Shown one piece after another: positions 54,327-62,769 of a stretch of 64,000 nt of DNA. The position numbers and the translations under genes are program-made. The notes beneath the pieces were generated by a model. It was not told where the DNA came from and made no database searches. It was given only the letters and a program-made list of their open reading frames with translations. Position 1 is the first letter of the stretch; every line of letters starts with the position of its first letter. The stretch is taken from assembly GCF_002844595.1 (NCBI RefSeq), contig NZ_PJNW01000004.1, positions 1 to 64,000 of the forward strand, written 5' to 3'. Source of the stretch: Pleomorphomonas diazotrophica. GTDB taxonomy: Bacteria > Pseudomonadota > Alphaproteobacteria > Rhizobiales > Pleomorphomonadaceae.

Positions 54327-55406
54327 TCACCTGATGCGGCCGCGCGCGGCGACCGGCACCTTGCGCGGCGCCGGCTGGCCGGCTTCGATCAGGTAGACCT
54401 CGTCCACCATGTTGGTCACCACGCAGGCGTGGTTGGGGACGATGCGCAGGCGGTCGCCGACCTTGAGGCCGATCGGCCCAGTGCTGACGAGGCGGCCGTG
54501 CTCTTCCGACAGCTGGTCGATGGCGAGATCGTCGCGGCCGAGCACGTGACCGTAGCCGGTGAGCCCCAGGAGATCCGAGGTGAGCGCCTTCGAGCCGGCG
54601 TCGATGATGGCGCGGTTGGCGGCGGGCACCGAGACCACCGTCGCGAGCACGGTGAGGGCGCAGTCGTCCCAGCCGCAGGCGCCGCGCATCACCAGCGAGC
54701 GGTCGTTGTAGACATAGGTGCCGGGGCGATATTCGGTGACGACGGGCGCCTCGGCCGCATGCATCATGGTCGGCGTGCCGCCTGACGTGATCACCGGTAC
54801 GGTGAGACCCTCCGCCTCGATCAGCGCCTTGGCCTTGCTCATGAAATCTTGCACAGCCGCTTCGCCGCCGGCCGGCGGATAGGTCATCAGGCCGCCGAAG
54901 GCAAGGCCGGGCGCCACGGCGATCCGTCGGGCCAGCGCCGCAGCATCCTCCGGCGAGGCGACGCCGCAGCGGTTGGCGCCGGTGTCGCATTCGACGAGCA
55001 CCCGGAGCGGTGACGCCTCGCCCGCGAAGGTCCGGGAGAGGCCGTCCACCACATCGGCGCTGTCGGCCACCACCGAGAGGCGCACCTTCCGGGCCAGCGC
55101 CGCGAGGCGGGCGAGCTTTTCGGCGCCGACGATGTTGTAGGTGATCAGCACGTCGGTGATGGCGGAGCTTCCCGCCACCATCGCCTCCGCCTCGGACACC
55201 TTCTGGCAAGTGATGCCGATGGCGCCGGCGGCGATCTGCATGTCGGCGATCAGCGGCAGCTTGTGGGTCTTGATATGCGGCCGGACCTTGAAGCCGTTCG
55301 CGTCGGCATAGGCCTGGAAGCGCCGGATGTTGGCGCGGACGAGATCGAGATCGACCACCACGCTCGGCGTGTCGAGGCTGTCGGCAAAGGTTTCCATCTG
55401 AAGCAT
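54327..55406 (-). CDS. D-threonine aldolase-like PLP enzyme
   Basis: 359 aa fold-type III PLP enzyme (alanine-racemase-like N-terminal barrel). PLP lysine is expected in RPHIKTHK at ~42-49; SGGTPTMMHAAE, TEYRPGTYVYND and a C-terminal metal-type site VPNHACVV...DEVYLI. Members act as D-threonine aldolase or D-serine dehydratase. Divergent from the amino-acid ABC importer, so it may degrade an imported D- or hydroxy-amino acid. Start at 55406 or three codons later is uncertain. Confidence 0.87.
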   Translation of the reverse strand: MLQMETFADSLDTPSVVVDLDLVRANIRRFQAYADANGFKVRPHIKTHKLPLIADMQIAAGAIGITCQKVSEAEAMVAGSSAITDVLITYNIVGAEKLARLAALARKVRLSVVADSADVVDGLSRTFAGEASPLRVLVECDTGANRCGVASPEDAAALARRIAVAPGLAFGGLMTYPPAGGEAAVQDFMSKAKALIEAEGLTVPVITSGGTPTMMHAAEAPVVTEYRPGTYVYNDRSLVMRGACGWDDCALTVLATVVSVPAANRAIIDAGSKALTSDLLGLTGYGHVLGRDDLAIDQLSEEHGRLVSTGPIGLKVGDRLRIVPNHACVVTNMVDEVYLIEAGQPAPRKVPVAARGRIR

Positions 55407-55593
55407 TCCGATCTGCGGCGTGAATGACCGTCAGGATCCCGGCAATGTTCGGACCCGTCGGGCCATTGCGAGTTCTCCCAATGCGCTCTTGACAATCTAT
55501 GGACCCTGTATCTCAATACGTCAATCCAATAACACGGACTCATGTCCGATATATTGGACAATCTGATGCGTGATCAGCAATACGGGGAACAGA

Positions 55594-56439
55594 ATGAACG
55601 CCACCTTCCGCGCCGGCGGCATGTTTGCCGCATCGGTCTTCCTTCTCCTGTCGACGTCCGCCTATTCGCAGGCTGCCAGCAAGCTCGATGACGTGCTCGC
55701 CCGCGGCCACCTCGTGCTCGGCACCGGCAGCACCAACGCGCCCTGGCATTTCAAGAGCGCCGACGACAAGCTGCAGGGCTTCGACGTCGACATGGGCCGC
55801 ATCATCGCCAAGGCTCTGTTCGGCGATCCCGACAAGATCGAGTATGTGATCCAGTCGTCCGACGCCCGCATTCCCAACATCACCACCGACAAGGTGGACA
55901 TCACCTGCCAGTTCATGACGGTGACCGGCGAGCGCGCCCAGCAGGTGGCCTTCACCATTCCCTATTATCGCGAGGGCGTCGGCCTGATGCTGAAGGGCGA
56001 TGGCCAGTATGCCGACTATGCCGCGCTGAAGGCGGCGGGGTCGTCGGTGACGGTGTCGGTGCTGCAGAACGTCTATGCCGAGGACATGGTGCACGCCGCC
56101 CTGCCGGAGGCCAAGGTCGACCAGTATGACTCGGTCGATCTCATCTATCAGGCGCTGGAATCGGGCCGCTCCGACGCGGTGGCCACCGACCAGTCGTCGC
56201 TCGCCTGGTACATGGCGCAGAACCCCGGCCGCTACAAGGATGCCGGCTACGGCTGGAACCCGCAAACCTATGCCTGCGGCGTCAAGCGCGGCGATCCGGA
56301 CTGGCTGAACTTCGTCAACACGGCGCTGCACGAGGCGATGACCGGCGTGGAGTTCGATTTCTACGCCAAGTCGTTCAAGACCTGGTTCGGCAAGGACCTG
56401 CCGCCGCCGGCGATCGGCTTTCCGGTTGAGTTCAAGTAG
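55594..56439 (+). CDS. Amino-acid ABC importer binding protein
   Basis: 281 aa. Signal peptide MNATFRAGGMFAASVFLLLS cleaved near YSQA-A; bacterial extracellular solute-binding family 3 fold (GKLVLGTGSTNAPWHFKSAD-like start, FDVDMGRIIAKALFG, DITCQFMTVTGERAQQVAFT, DAVATDQSSLAWYM). GGGG before ATG 55594. First gene of a five- or six-gene operon. Confidence 0.9.
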   Translation: MNATFRAGGMFAASVFLLLSTSAYSQAASKLDDVLARGHLVLGTGSTNAPWHFKSADDKLQGFDVDMGRIIAKALFGDPDKIEYVIQSSDARIPNITTDKVDITCQFMTVTGERAQQVAFTIPYYREGVGLMLKGDGQYADYAALKAAGSSVTVSVLQNVYAEDMVHAALPEAKVDQYDSVDLIYQALESGRSDAVATDQSSLAWYMAQNPGRYKDAGYGWNPQTYACGVKRGDPDWLNFVNTALHEAMTGVEFDFYAKSFKTWFGKDLPPPAIGFPVEFK

Positions 56440-56447
56440 TTCTGGTG

Positions 56448-56470
56448 GAGCGGAGGGGGAACCTCCGCTC
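56448..56470 (+). promoter_or_regulatory. Intercistronic hairpin after binding-protein gene
   Basis: Perfect 9-bp stem GAGCGGAGG/CCTCCGCTC with a 5-base loop, located 8 bases after the binding-protein stop. Such stems usually stabilise the upstream mRNA so the binding protein is made in excess over the permeases. Confidence 0.6.
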
Positions 56471-56496
56471 TCCTCCTTTGCATGCAGCGAGGCACC

Positions 56497-57159
56497 ATGG
56501 GCTATACGCTGAACTTCGCCGTGGTCTGGCGCAACTTCGACCGGCTGCTGGAGGGGCTGGCGCTCAGCCTCGGCCTTGCCGTCATATCGATCCTGATCGG
56601 CGCGGCGATCGGCCTTGCCGTCGCCTTCGCCCTGATTTCCAAATACCGTGCCGCCTCCTGGCCGGCGACGGCCTATGTGACGCTGATCCGCAACCTGCCC
56701 ATCCTGGTCCTGGTGCTGTTCGCCTATTTCGCGCTGCCGCAGATGGGCGTGAGGCTCGACAAGGTCGAGAGCTTCGTCGCGGTGCTGGCGATCTACTCGG
56801 GCGCCTATCTCGCGGAGGTGTTCCGGGCCGGGCTTCTCTCCATCCCCAAGGGCCTCACCGAGGCCGGGCTGGCGATCGGCCTGACGCCGATACAGATCCG
56901 CACCACCATCATCGCGCCGTTGATGCTGCGCAACGTGCTGCCGTCGATGTCCTCGACCATCATCTCGCTGTTCAAGGACACCTCGCTTGCCGCCGCCATC
57001 GCCGTGCCGGAGCTGACCTTCCAGGCGCGCAAGATCAACGTCGAGAGCTTCCGGGTGATCGAGACGTGGATCGTCGCCTCGGCGCTCTATGTCGCCACCT
57101 GTGCCCTGATCGCCGCGCTGATGCGGCGCATCGAGCGGCGCCTGGCCCTGCCGAGGTGA
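56497..57159 (+). CDS. Amino-acid ABC importer permease 1
   Basis: 220 aa, His/Glu/Gln/Arg/opine type permease with about five TM helices and EAA-like loop LTEAGLAIGLTPIQIRTTII. ATG 56497 has GAGG nearby; an ATG five codons earlier is possible. Pairs with permease 2. Confidence 0.9.
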   Translation: MGYTLNFAVVWRNFDRLLEGLALSLGLAVISILIGAAIGLAVAFALISKYRAASWPATAYVTLIRNLPILVLVLFAYFALPQMGVRLDKVESFVAVLAIYSGAYLAEVFRAGLLSIPKGLTEAGLAIGLTPIQIRTTIIAPLMLRNVLPSMSSTIISLFKDTSLAAAIAVPELTFQARKINVESFRVIETWIVASALYVATCALIAALMRRIERRLALPR

Positions 57160-57163
57160 CGCC

Positions 57164-57823
57164 ATGACCCCATCCTTCCTCGACCAGTTGTGGCTCGCCC
57201 GCAATGTCATCCTCTCCGGTCTCGGCCTCACGGTATCGATCTCGCTTCTCGCCATCCTCGCGGGGTCGGTGCTGGGCGTGCTGGTGGGCCTGTCGCTCAC
57301 CTATGGCAACCGCCTGATACGCCCGATCTTCCGCGTCTACACCGACATCATCCGCGGCACGCCGGTGCTGGTCCTGGTGCTGGCGAGCTACTACGTCTCC
57401 TCGGCCGTCGGGGTGAACCTCGATCCCTTCTCGGCCGGCGTGCTGGCGCTCGCGGTCTTCTGCTCGTCGCATGTCGGCGAGATCGTGCGCGGCGGCCTTC
57501 AGGCGATCCCCAAGGGGCAGACCGAGGCGGCCAAGGCGATCGGCCTCACCTTCGGACAGACCTTCGCCTATGTGCTGTGGCCGCAGGCGCTGCGCCAGTT
57601 CCTGCCGGCCTGGGTGAACACCGCCGCCGAGATGGTGAAGGCGTCGACGCTGCTGTCGGTGATCGGCGTTGCCGAGCTGCTGCTGCGCACCCAGGAGATC
57701 ATCTCCCGCAACTTCATGAGCCTCCAGTTCTACTTCTTTGCCGGAGCGCTCTATTTCGTCGTCAACTATGGCATCGAGCGCTTCGGCAAATACGTCGAGC
57801 GCAAGACCGCCGTCCCATCCTGA
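57164..57823 (+). CDS. Amino-acid ABC importer permease 2
   Basis: 219 aa, same family; EAA loop QTEAAKAIGLTFGQTFAYVLWPQ. Begins 4 bases after permease 1. Together they form the heterodimeric channel. Confidence 0.9.
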   Translation: MTPSFLDQLWLARNVILSGLGLTVSISLLAILAGSVLGVLVGLSLTYGNRLIRPIFRVYTDIIRGTPVLVLVLASYYVSSAVGVNLDPFSAGVLALAVFCSSHVGEIVRGGLQAIPKGQTEAAKAIGLTFGQTFAYVLWPQALRQFLPAWVNTAAEMVKASTLLSVIGVAELLLRTQEIISRNFMSLQFYFFAGALYFVVNYGIERFGKYVERKTAVPS

Positions 57824-57835
57824 GGATTTCGATCC

Positions 57836-58606
57836 ATGTCCAAGACCATTCTCGAAATCGAGGGATTGCGGAAGACCTACGGCTCCCTGGAGGTGCTGAA
57901 GGGCATCGACTGCGCCGTCCACGAAGGCGAGGTGATCGCCATCATCGGCTCGTCCGGCTCGGGCAAGACCACGCTTCTGCGCTGCATCAACATGCTGGAG
58001 GACTTCGAGGGCGGCACCATCCGTCTCGACGGTGAGGAGATCGGCTACCACGCCGAGGGCTCGATGCGCCGGCGCAAGAGCGAGAAGGATATCGCCCGGC
58101 AGCGGGCGCTGACCGGCATGGCTTTCCAGCAGTTCAACCTCTTCCCGCACATGACGGCGGAAGCCAACGTCATGCTCGGCCTTCTCAAGGTGAAGCGCCT
58201 GCCGAAGGACGAGGCCCGCGCCATCGCGCTGAAGTGGCTCGACCGCGTCGGCCTCGGCGACCGGGCCGGCCACTTTCCCGGCCAGCTGTCGGGCGGCCAG
58301 CAGCAGCGCGTCGCCATCGCCCGCGCGATCGCCATGAACCCGCGCCTGATGCTGTTCGACGAGGTGACCTCGGCGCTCGACCCGGAACTGGTCGGCGAAG
58401 TGCTGCAGGTGATCAAGGGCCTCGCCGCCGACGGCATGACCATGCTGCTGGTCACCCATGAGATGCGCTTTGCCTATGAGGTGGCGTCAAGGGTGATCTT
58501 CATGAACCAGGGCGTCATCGGCGAGGACGGCAACCCCCGGGAGATGTTCGTCGCGCCCAAGACGGAGCGGCTCGCGGACTTCCTCAAGACCTCCAGTTTC
58601 AACTGA
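57836..58606 (+). CDS. Amino-acid ABC importer ATPase
   Basis: 256 aa GlnQ/HisP-type. Walker [10 protein letters not shown] at ~38-46, Q-loop [14 protein letters not shown], signature [15 protein letters not shown], Walker [14 protein letters not shown]. Energises the permease pair. Confidence 0.94.
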   Translation: MSKTILEIEGLRKTYGSLEVLKGIDCAVHEGEVIAIIGSSGSGKTTLLRCINMLEDFEGGTIRLDGEEIGYHAEGSMRRRKSEKDIARQRALTGMAFQQFNLFPHMTAEANVMLGLLKVKRLPKDEARAIALKWLDRVGLGDRAGHFPGQLSGGQQQRVAIARAIAMNPRLMLFDEVTSALDPELVGEVLQVIKGLAADGMTMLLVTHEMRFAYEVASRVIFMNQGVIGEDGNPREMFVAPKTERLADFLKTSSFN

Positions 58607-58623
58607 AAAAAGAGAGTGATGTG

Positions 58624-59013
58624 ATGACCATCAAGCGTTACGGCACCGGCGGAACCGGTGCGGGCGGACAGCCGCTTCCCTTCGCCCGCGCCGTCGAGGC
58701 CGACGGCTGGCTCTACGTGTCCGGACAGGTGGCGATGGAGGGCGGCGAGATCGTCAAGGGGGGCATCGTCGCCGAGAGCCGCAAGGCGATCGATAACCTG
58801 ATCGCCATCCTGAAGGAGGCCGGCTACGGGCTCGACGACGTGGTGCGCGTCGGCGTGTGGCTCGACGACCCGCGCGACTTCTGGAGCTTCAACGGCGTCT
58901 ACGCCGAGTATTTCGGGGCCAATCCGCCGGCCCGCGCTTGCGTGCAGTCGAGGATGATGGTCGACTGCAAGGTGGAGGTCGAGTGCGTCGCCTATCGCGC
59001 CGACCGCAAGTGA
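58624..59013 (+). CDS. ridA: RidA-family enamine/imine deaminase
   Basis: 129 aa YjgF/YER057c/UK114 fold. Conserved Arg in PPARACVQSRMMVDCKVEVE near the end and GWLYVSGQVAMEGG early. RidA removes reactive enamines produced by PLP enzymes, matching the divergent D-threonine aldolase/dehydratase-like gene. Eighteen bases after the ATPase gene, same operon. Confidence 0.9.
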   Translation: MTIKRYGTGGTGAGGQPLPFARAVEADGWLYVSGQVAMEGGEIVKGGIVAESRKAIDNLIAILKEAGYGLDDVVRVGVWLDDPRDFWSFNGVYAEYFGANPPARACVQSRMMVDCKVEVECVAYRADRK

Positions 59014-59052
59014 AGGCTACAGGAGGCCGGGCCGTCCGGTACGAGAGGGAAG

Positions 59053-59853
59053 ATGCCAGACACTGTCGAAGACATGACGTCAAGGCGAGCGCGCGGGCTT
59101 GATCGTGCCTTCGACATCCTCGAGTTCCTGCGCGTCCGGCGCCAGCCGATGCGCCCCAACGAGATCGCCTCGGAGATCGGCGCGCCGCGCTCGTCGGTCT
59201 ACGAGCTCGTCAACCTGCTGCTCCGGCACGGCATGCTCGACTATCAGGGCGGCGACGGCCGCGTTTTCCTGGGGCGGCGGCTCTATTTCCTCGGCGCGGC
59301 CTATGCCGAGCAGTTCGACTTCATGCGCGAATGCGACCGGGCGCTGGCCCATCTCGCCGAGGAAACGCGCGAGACGGCGCAGATGTGCCTTCTCGAAGGC
59401 AACAAGTATACCGTCGCCATGATGCGCGAGAGCGCGCGGCCCTTCCGCATCTCCTCGAGCATCGGCGAACTGGTGCCCATTCCCTGGACGGCGTCCGGCC
59501 GGCTGCTGGTCTCCCATCTCTCCGACCAGGAGATCGTCGACCTGATCCCGGCCGACGACTTCGTCATGCCGGACGGCCGGCGCCTCGACCCGGCCGCCTT
59601 CATCGCCGAGGCGCGGCAGGCCGGACGCGACGGCTATTTCACCTTCAACAGCCAGGTCGACACCTACACCCACTGCTTCGCCGCCCCCATCCATCAGGCC
59701 GACGGCGCCTGCATCGCCACGCTCTGCCTCGTGGCGCCCAAGGAAGACGGGCTGCGCAACCGCGACGCCTATATCGACGCGCTGGTGCGCGCCTGCCGGG
59801 AGATTTCCGAGCGGCTGGGCGCCTATCCCGACCGGCGGCAGGACGCCCGCTAG
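59053..59853 (+). CDS. IclR-family regulator
   Basis: 266 aa. N-terminal winged HTH (RAFDILEFLRVRRQPMRPNEIASEIGAPRSSVYELVN), C-terminal GAF-like ligand domain (LPIPWTASGRLLVSHLS type, AAPIHQADGACIATLCL). Last gene of the importer-RidA operon and probably its local regulator. Confidence 0.9.
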   Translation: MPDTVEDMTSRRARGLDRAFDILEFLRVRRQPMRPNEIASEIGAPRSSVYELVNLLLRHGMLDYQGGDGRVFLGRRLYFLGAAYAEQFDFMRECDRALAHLAEETRETAQMCLLEGNKYTVAMMRESARPFRISSSIGELVPIPWTASGRLLVSHLSDQEIVDLIPADDFVMPDGRRLDPAAFIAEARQAGRDGYFTFNSQVDTYTHCFAAPIHQADGACIATLCLVAPKEDGLRNRDAYIDALVRACREISERLGAYPDRRQDAR

Positions 59854-59940
59854 AGCTTCTCCGTGAAATCAGCTCAGCCGGGAAAGCTCCCTCTCCCTGT
59901 CAAGGCGCCGTTCCGGGCGCAAAACCGGTTGCTACGGTGT
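59852..59940. repeat. Two-hairpin intergenic repeat, copy 3 (degenerate)
   Basis: GAGCTTCTCC...GGGAAAGCTC followed by GCGCAAAACCGGTTGC. Same layout as 41627-41726 but with decayed second stem. Starts at the iclR stop codon. Confidence 0.6.
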
Positions 59941-60051
59941 GGTGATTCCGGCCGAAGACAACTACCTGACAGGTAATAGACTTGGCGCGGTTCTGATTGG
60001 TAATTCTCGGGCACATCTTGGCATCAACGAGTGTATCTGGAGGATACGAGA

Positions 60052-60378
60052 GTGCCCGTCACCTACTGCGTAAAGTTCGACGTTGTACCCGAGCGGCGAG
60101 AGGAGTTCCTCGAGCTGTTGACCGGCGTCCTCGATGCCATGCGCGCCGAGCCGATGTTCCATGAGGCCATACTGCACGAGGATCCAGGTTCGCCGTTCCG
60201 GTTTATGCTCTACGAAACCTGGCAGAGCCATGAGGACGTGCTTGAAGTCCAGCTGGCTCGCCCTTACCGGAGAGAGTGGCACGCCTCGCTGAAGCGCATC
60301 CTCGCCCGCGAACGAGACATCACGATGTGGACTCCGATCCGAAGGGATGGAGTCGGGTCAAATCAGGCCAGTGCCTGA
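60052..60378 (+). CDS. Antibiotic biosynthesis monooxygenase (ABM)-like protein
   Basis: 108 aa dimeric alpha-beta barrel (ABM/YgiN type): VTYCVKFDVVPERREEFLELL, FHEAILHEDPGSPFRFMLYETW, RPYRREW. Family members act on quinols or as cofactor-free monooxygenases. GTG 60052 is chosen because GGAGG lies 8 bases upstream; a GTG seven codons earlier is possible. Confidence 0.75.
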   Translation: MPVTYCVKFDVVPERREEFLELLTGVLDAMRAEPMFHEAILHEDPGSPFRFMLYETWQSHEDVLEVQLARPYRREWHASLKRILARERDITMWTPIRRDGVGSNQASA

Positions 60379-60538
60379 GGCCCGCGTGCTTTACCAATCC
60401 TTTCCACCATCGCGGGAAATGCCCGTCAAGGCGAACTCAAGTAACGACGAAATAATTAGTGTCAACGTGGTTACTACGTGAATCTCCGATTAACCTACTC
60501 CCTGTAGTCTTGGTCCCAGTGAAAAGTCGAACCGAAGA

Positions 60539-60567
60539 AATTCCGATGAGAATATGTCATCGGAATT
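60539..60567 (+). promoter_or_regulatory. Leader hairpin before PAS chemoreceptor
   Basis: Perfect 11-bp inverted repeat AATTCCGATGA/TCATCGGAATT with a 7-base AT-rich loop, ending 25 bases before the ATG and just upstream of the AGGGG ribosome site. Could be an operator or an RNA element affecting translation. Confidence 0.6.
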
Positions 60568-60592
60568 GAATGGTGAGTAGGGGTACAACTAA

Positions 60593-62068
60593 ATGGGGCT
60601 GTTTTCCTCTCAATCTGACGCCGTTCTTGCTGCGCTCGGCCGCTCCCAGGCCGTGATCGAATTCGAGCCGGATGGGAAGGTCATCACGGCCAACGCCAAC
60701 TTCCTGAAGGTTCTCGGCTACGAGCTCTCCGAGATCGTCGGCAAGCATCACTCGCTGTTCGTGGATCCGGCAGAGGTCAAATCGGAGGCCTACGCCAAGT
60801 TTTGGCGGGACCTCGCGTCCGGGCAGTATCAGTCGGCCGAGTTCAAGCGCATCGGCAAGGGCGGCCGCGAGGTCTGGATCCAGGCCACCTACAACCCGGT
60901 TCTGAACCGGTCGGGCAAGGTGGTGCGCGTCGTCAAGTTCGCCACCGACGTCACCGCCCGCAAGCTGGAGGGCGCCGACGTCCGCGGCCAGATCGCCGCC
61001 ATCAACCGCGCGCAGGCGGTGATCTCCTTCAACCCGGACGGAACGGTGATCGACGCCAACGACAACTTCCTGAAGGCCCTGGGCTATCGGCGCGAGGAAG
61101 TCGTCGGCAAGCATCATTCGATGTTCGTTGCGGCCGAAGAGCGCAACACGCATGATTACAAGGCCTTCTGGGACGACCTCAGGGCCGGCCAGTTCAAGTC
61201 CGACGAGTTCCGCCGGGTCGGCAAGGACGGCAGCGACGTCTACATCCAGGCGACCTACAACCCGATCTTCGACATGGCCGGTCGTCTCATCAAGGTGACC
61301 AAGTTCGCCACCGACATCACCCAGGCGGTCAAGCGCCGCAAGGCCCGTCAGGCGGCGCAGGCCGACATCACTCGCGAGGTCCACGAAGTCGCAGGCATGG
61401 TGGCGCGCGCCAACGAGGAGGCAGCAGGTGCCAACAGCATCGCCGGCGCCACGGCGTCCAACGTGCAGGCGGTGGCGGCGGGCACCGAGGAACTGGCGGC
61501 ATCCGTCGCCGAGATCAGCCGTCAGGTGAGCGTGGCCTTGTCGGTGTCCGAAGACGCCGTGCAACAGGCGGAGACGGCCACCAAGGTGGTGTCGGGCCTC
61601 GCCACGGCCGCTCAGAAGATCGATCAGGTGGTGGAGCTGATCAACACCATCGCCGGCCAGACCAATCTCCTGGCGCTCAACGCCACCATTGAAGCCGCCC
61701 GTGCGGGCGAAGCGGGCAAGGGCTTCGCGGTCGTTGCCTCGGAGGTCAAGCAGCTCGCCGCCCAGACCTCCAGGGCGACCGACGAGATCGCGGCAGAGAT
61801 CGCCGGCGTGCAGTCGATCACCACCGAGGCGGTGTCGACCATCGCCGGCATATCCTCGACCATCACCCGCATCAACGGCGTGTCGTCGTCGATCGCCACC
61901 GCCGTCGAGGAACAGGCGGCGGTGACGCAGGACATGTCGGGCAACATGCAGACGGCGGCACGAGGCGTCGAAAGCATCGCCCTCTCGCTCGGCGAGATCA
62001 GCCGTTCGGTAGGGACGATCCACACCGCCACCGAAAGCCTGCAACAAGCAGCCGTCGCCATCGCCTGA
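60593..62068 (+). CDS. PAS-PAS chemoreceptor (soluble MCP)
   Basis: 491 aa without TM helices. Two tandem PAS domains at ~10-120 and ~132-242, each with the [22 protein letters not shown] block, then an MCP signalling domain (~290-480) with tip [23 protein letters not shown] pair may bind haem or flavin (Aer-like energy taxis); cofactor not predictable. Its 3' end converges on the glycosidase-like gene, with the BrnA-like module between them. Confidence 0.9.
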   Translation: MGLFSSQSDAVLAALGRSQAVIEFEPDGKVITANANFLKVLGYELSEIVGKHHSLFVDPAEVKSEAYAKFWRDLASGQYQSAEFKRIGKGGREVWIQATYNPVLNRSGKVVRVVKFATDVTARKLEGADVRGQIAAINRAQAVISFNPDGTVIDANDNFLKALGYRREEVVGKHHSMFVAAEERNTHDYKAFWDDLRAGQFKSDEFRRVGKDGSDVYIQATYNPIFDMAGRLIKVTKFATDITQAVKRRKARQAAQADITREVHEVAGMVARANEEAAGANSIAGATASNVQAVAAGTEELAASVAEISRQVSVALSVSEDAVQQAETATKVVSGLATAAQKIDQVVELINTIAGQTNLLALNATIEAARAGEAGKGFAVVASEVKQLAAQTSRATDEIAAEIAGVQSITTEAVSTIAGISSTITRINGVSSSIATAVEEQAAVTQDMSGNMQTAARGVESIALSLGEISRSVGTIHTATESLQQAAVAIA

Positions 62069-62102
62069 CGGGCGGTGACGGCCCGACGGATTGCGACCGA
62101 TA

Positions 62103-62174
62103 AGCAACCTCGACCATGGCAACGTCTGTTAGCTCGGAACGGTGAACGACGGGCGCCGTTCGTTTGCGTGAAGG
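62103..62174. repeat. Decayed copy of the glycosidase-like gene 3' end
   Basis: About 78% identical (two one-base gaps) to 62782-62855. On the minus strand it still reads TDVAMVEVAYRS, matching the real C-terminus TGVAMVEVAYRP. Left flank of the BrnA-like module. Confidence 0.65.
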
Positions 62175-62317
62175 TCGCCATGCACATGCGCTGGCCGTGC
62201 CAAGGTCTCTCAAGTTGTATTGACAAATGTATGTACGCGTCCATGCTTCGGCGCGGTGAGACGAAACCAAAAGCGCTGAAAACGTCGGCCCCTGGGTAAA
62301 GCGGGAGACCAGGAGAT

Positions 62318-62662
62318 ATGGCCAGCTCTAAACAGGTGAACATCGTGAAGGTGGGCGATGCTCTCTATGAGAGCTTGCCTGATGGAACCCTGAGGCCCCT
62401 CAAGGGTAACTCCGACTGGGCGCGCGTGGATGCCATGACGGAGGAGCAGGTCGAAGCTGCCGCGCTTTCCGAGGCGGACGGCCAGCCCCTTACCGATGAG
62501 GAGTGGGCCAAGGTGAAGCTTGTGGATCCCTTCAAGACGCCCGTGACCATCCGATTGGATTCCGACGTGGTCGAGTGGTTCAAGTCCCAGGGGCAGCGAT
62601 ACCAGACCCGCATGAACAGCGTCCTCAGACGCTATATGGAAGCCAACCGGAAAGCTGGGTGA
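62318..62662 (+). CDS. Orphan BrnA-like antitoxin
   Basis: 114 aa. The C-terminal ~40 residues (PVTIRLDSDVVEWFKSQGQR, YQTRMNSVLRRYM) match the ribbon-helix-helix domain of BrnA antitoxins; N-terminal part acidic (AMTEEQVEAAALSEADGQPL). AGGAG precedes the ATG. No BrnT toxin gene is found on either side. Probably an autorepressor or solitary anti-toxin. Flanked by repeats of the neighbouring gene tail. Confidence 0.8.
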   Translation: MASSKQVNIVKVGDALYESLPDGTLRPLKGNSDWARVDAMTEEQVEAAALSEADGQPLTDEEWAKVKLVDPFKTPVTIRLDSDVVEWFKSQGQRYQTRMNSVLRRYMEANRKAG

Positions 62663-62683
62663 GTACAAGAGCCTTGTTAAGGC

Positions 62684-62727
62684 CCGGTTCGGGCCCAACA
62701 CCGGCTTCCGCTCTTGCTGGAACTGCT
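62684..62727. repeat. AAAACCGGTT-type intergenic repeat, copy 4 (divergent)
   Basis: CCCGGTTCGGGCCCAACACC and then GGCTTCCGCTCTTGCTGGAA resemble the second half of the element at 41683-41726. Sits directly after the BrnA-like gene. Confidence 0.5.
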
Positions 62728-62731
62728 GTGA

Positions 62732-62760
62732 AAAGGCGGGACATCGGCCCCGCCTTTTTC
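62732..62760 (+). terminator. Terminator of the BrnA-like gene
   Basis: GGCGGG-ACATCGGC-CCCGCC stem followed by TTTTTC and preceded by AAAA, so it can serve transcripts from both sides. It lies between the BrnA-like and glycosidase-like stops. Confidence 0.75.
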
Positions 62761-62769
62761 TTTTGCGAT

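Noticed and set aside
62075-62299. Possible BrnT toxin upstream of the BrnA-like gene
   Set aside because: The translated sequence has no BrnT features; the region is a decayed copy of the glycosidase gene tail.
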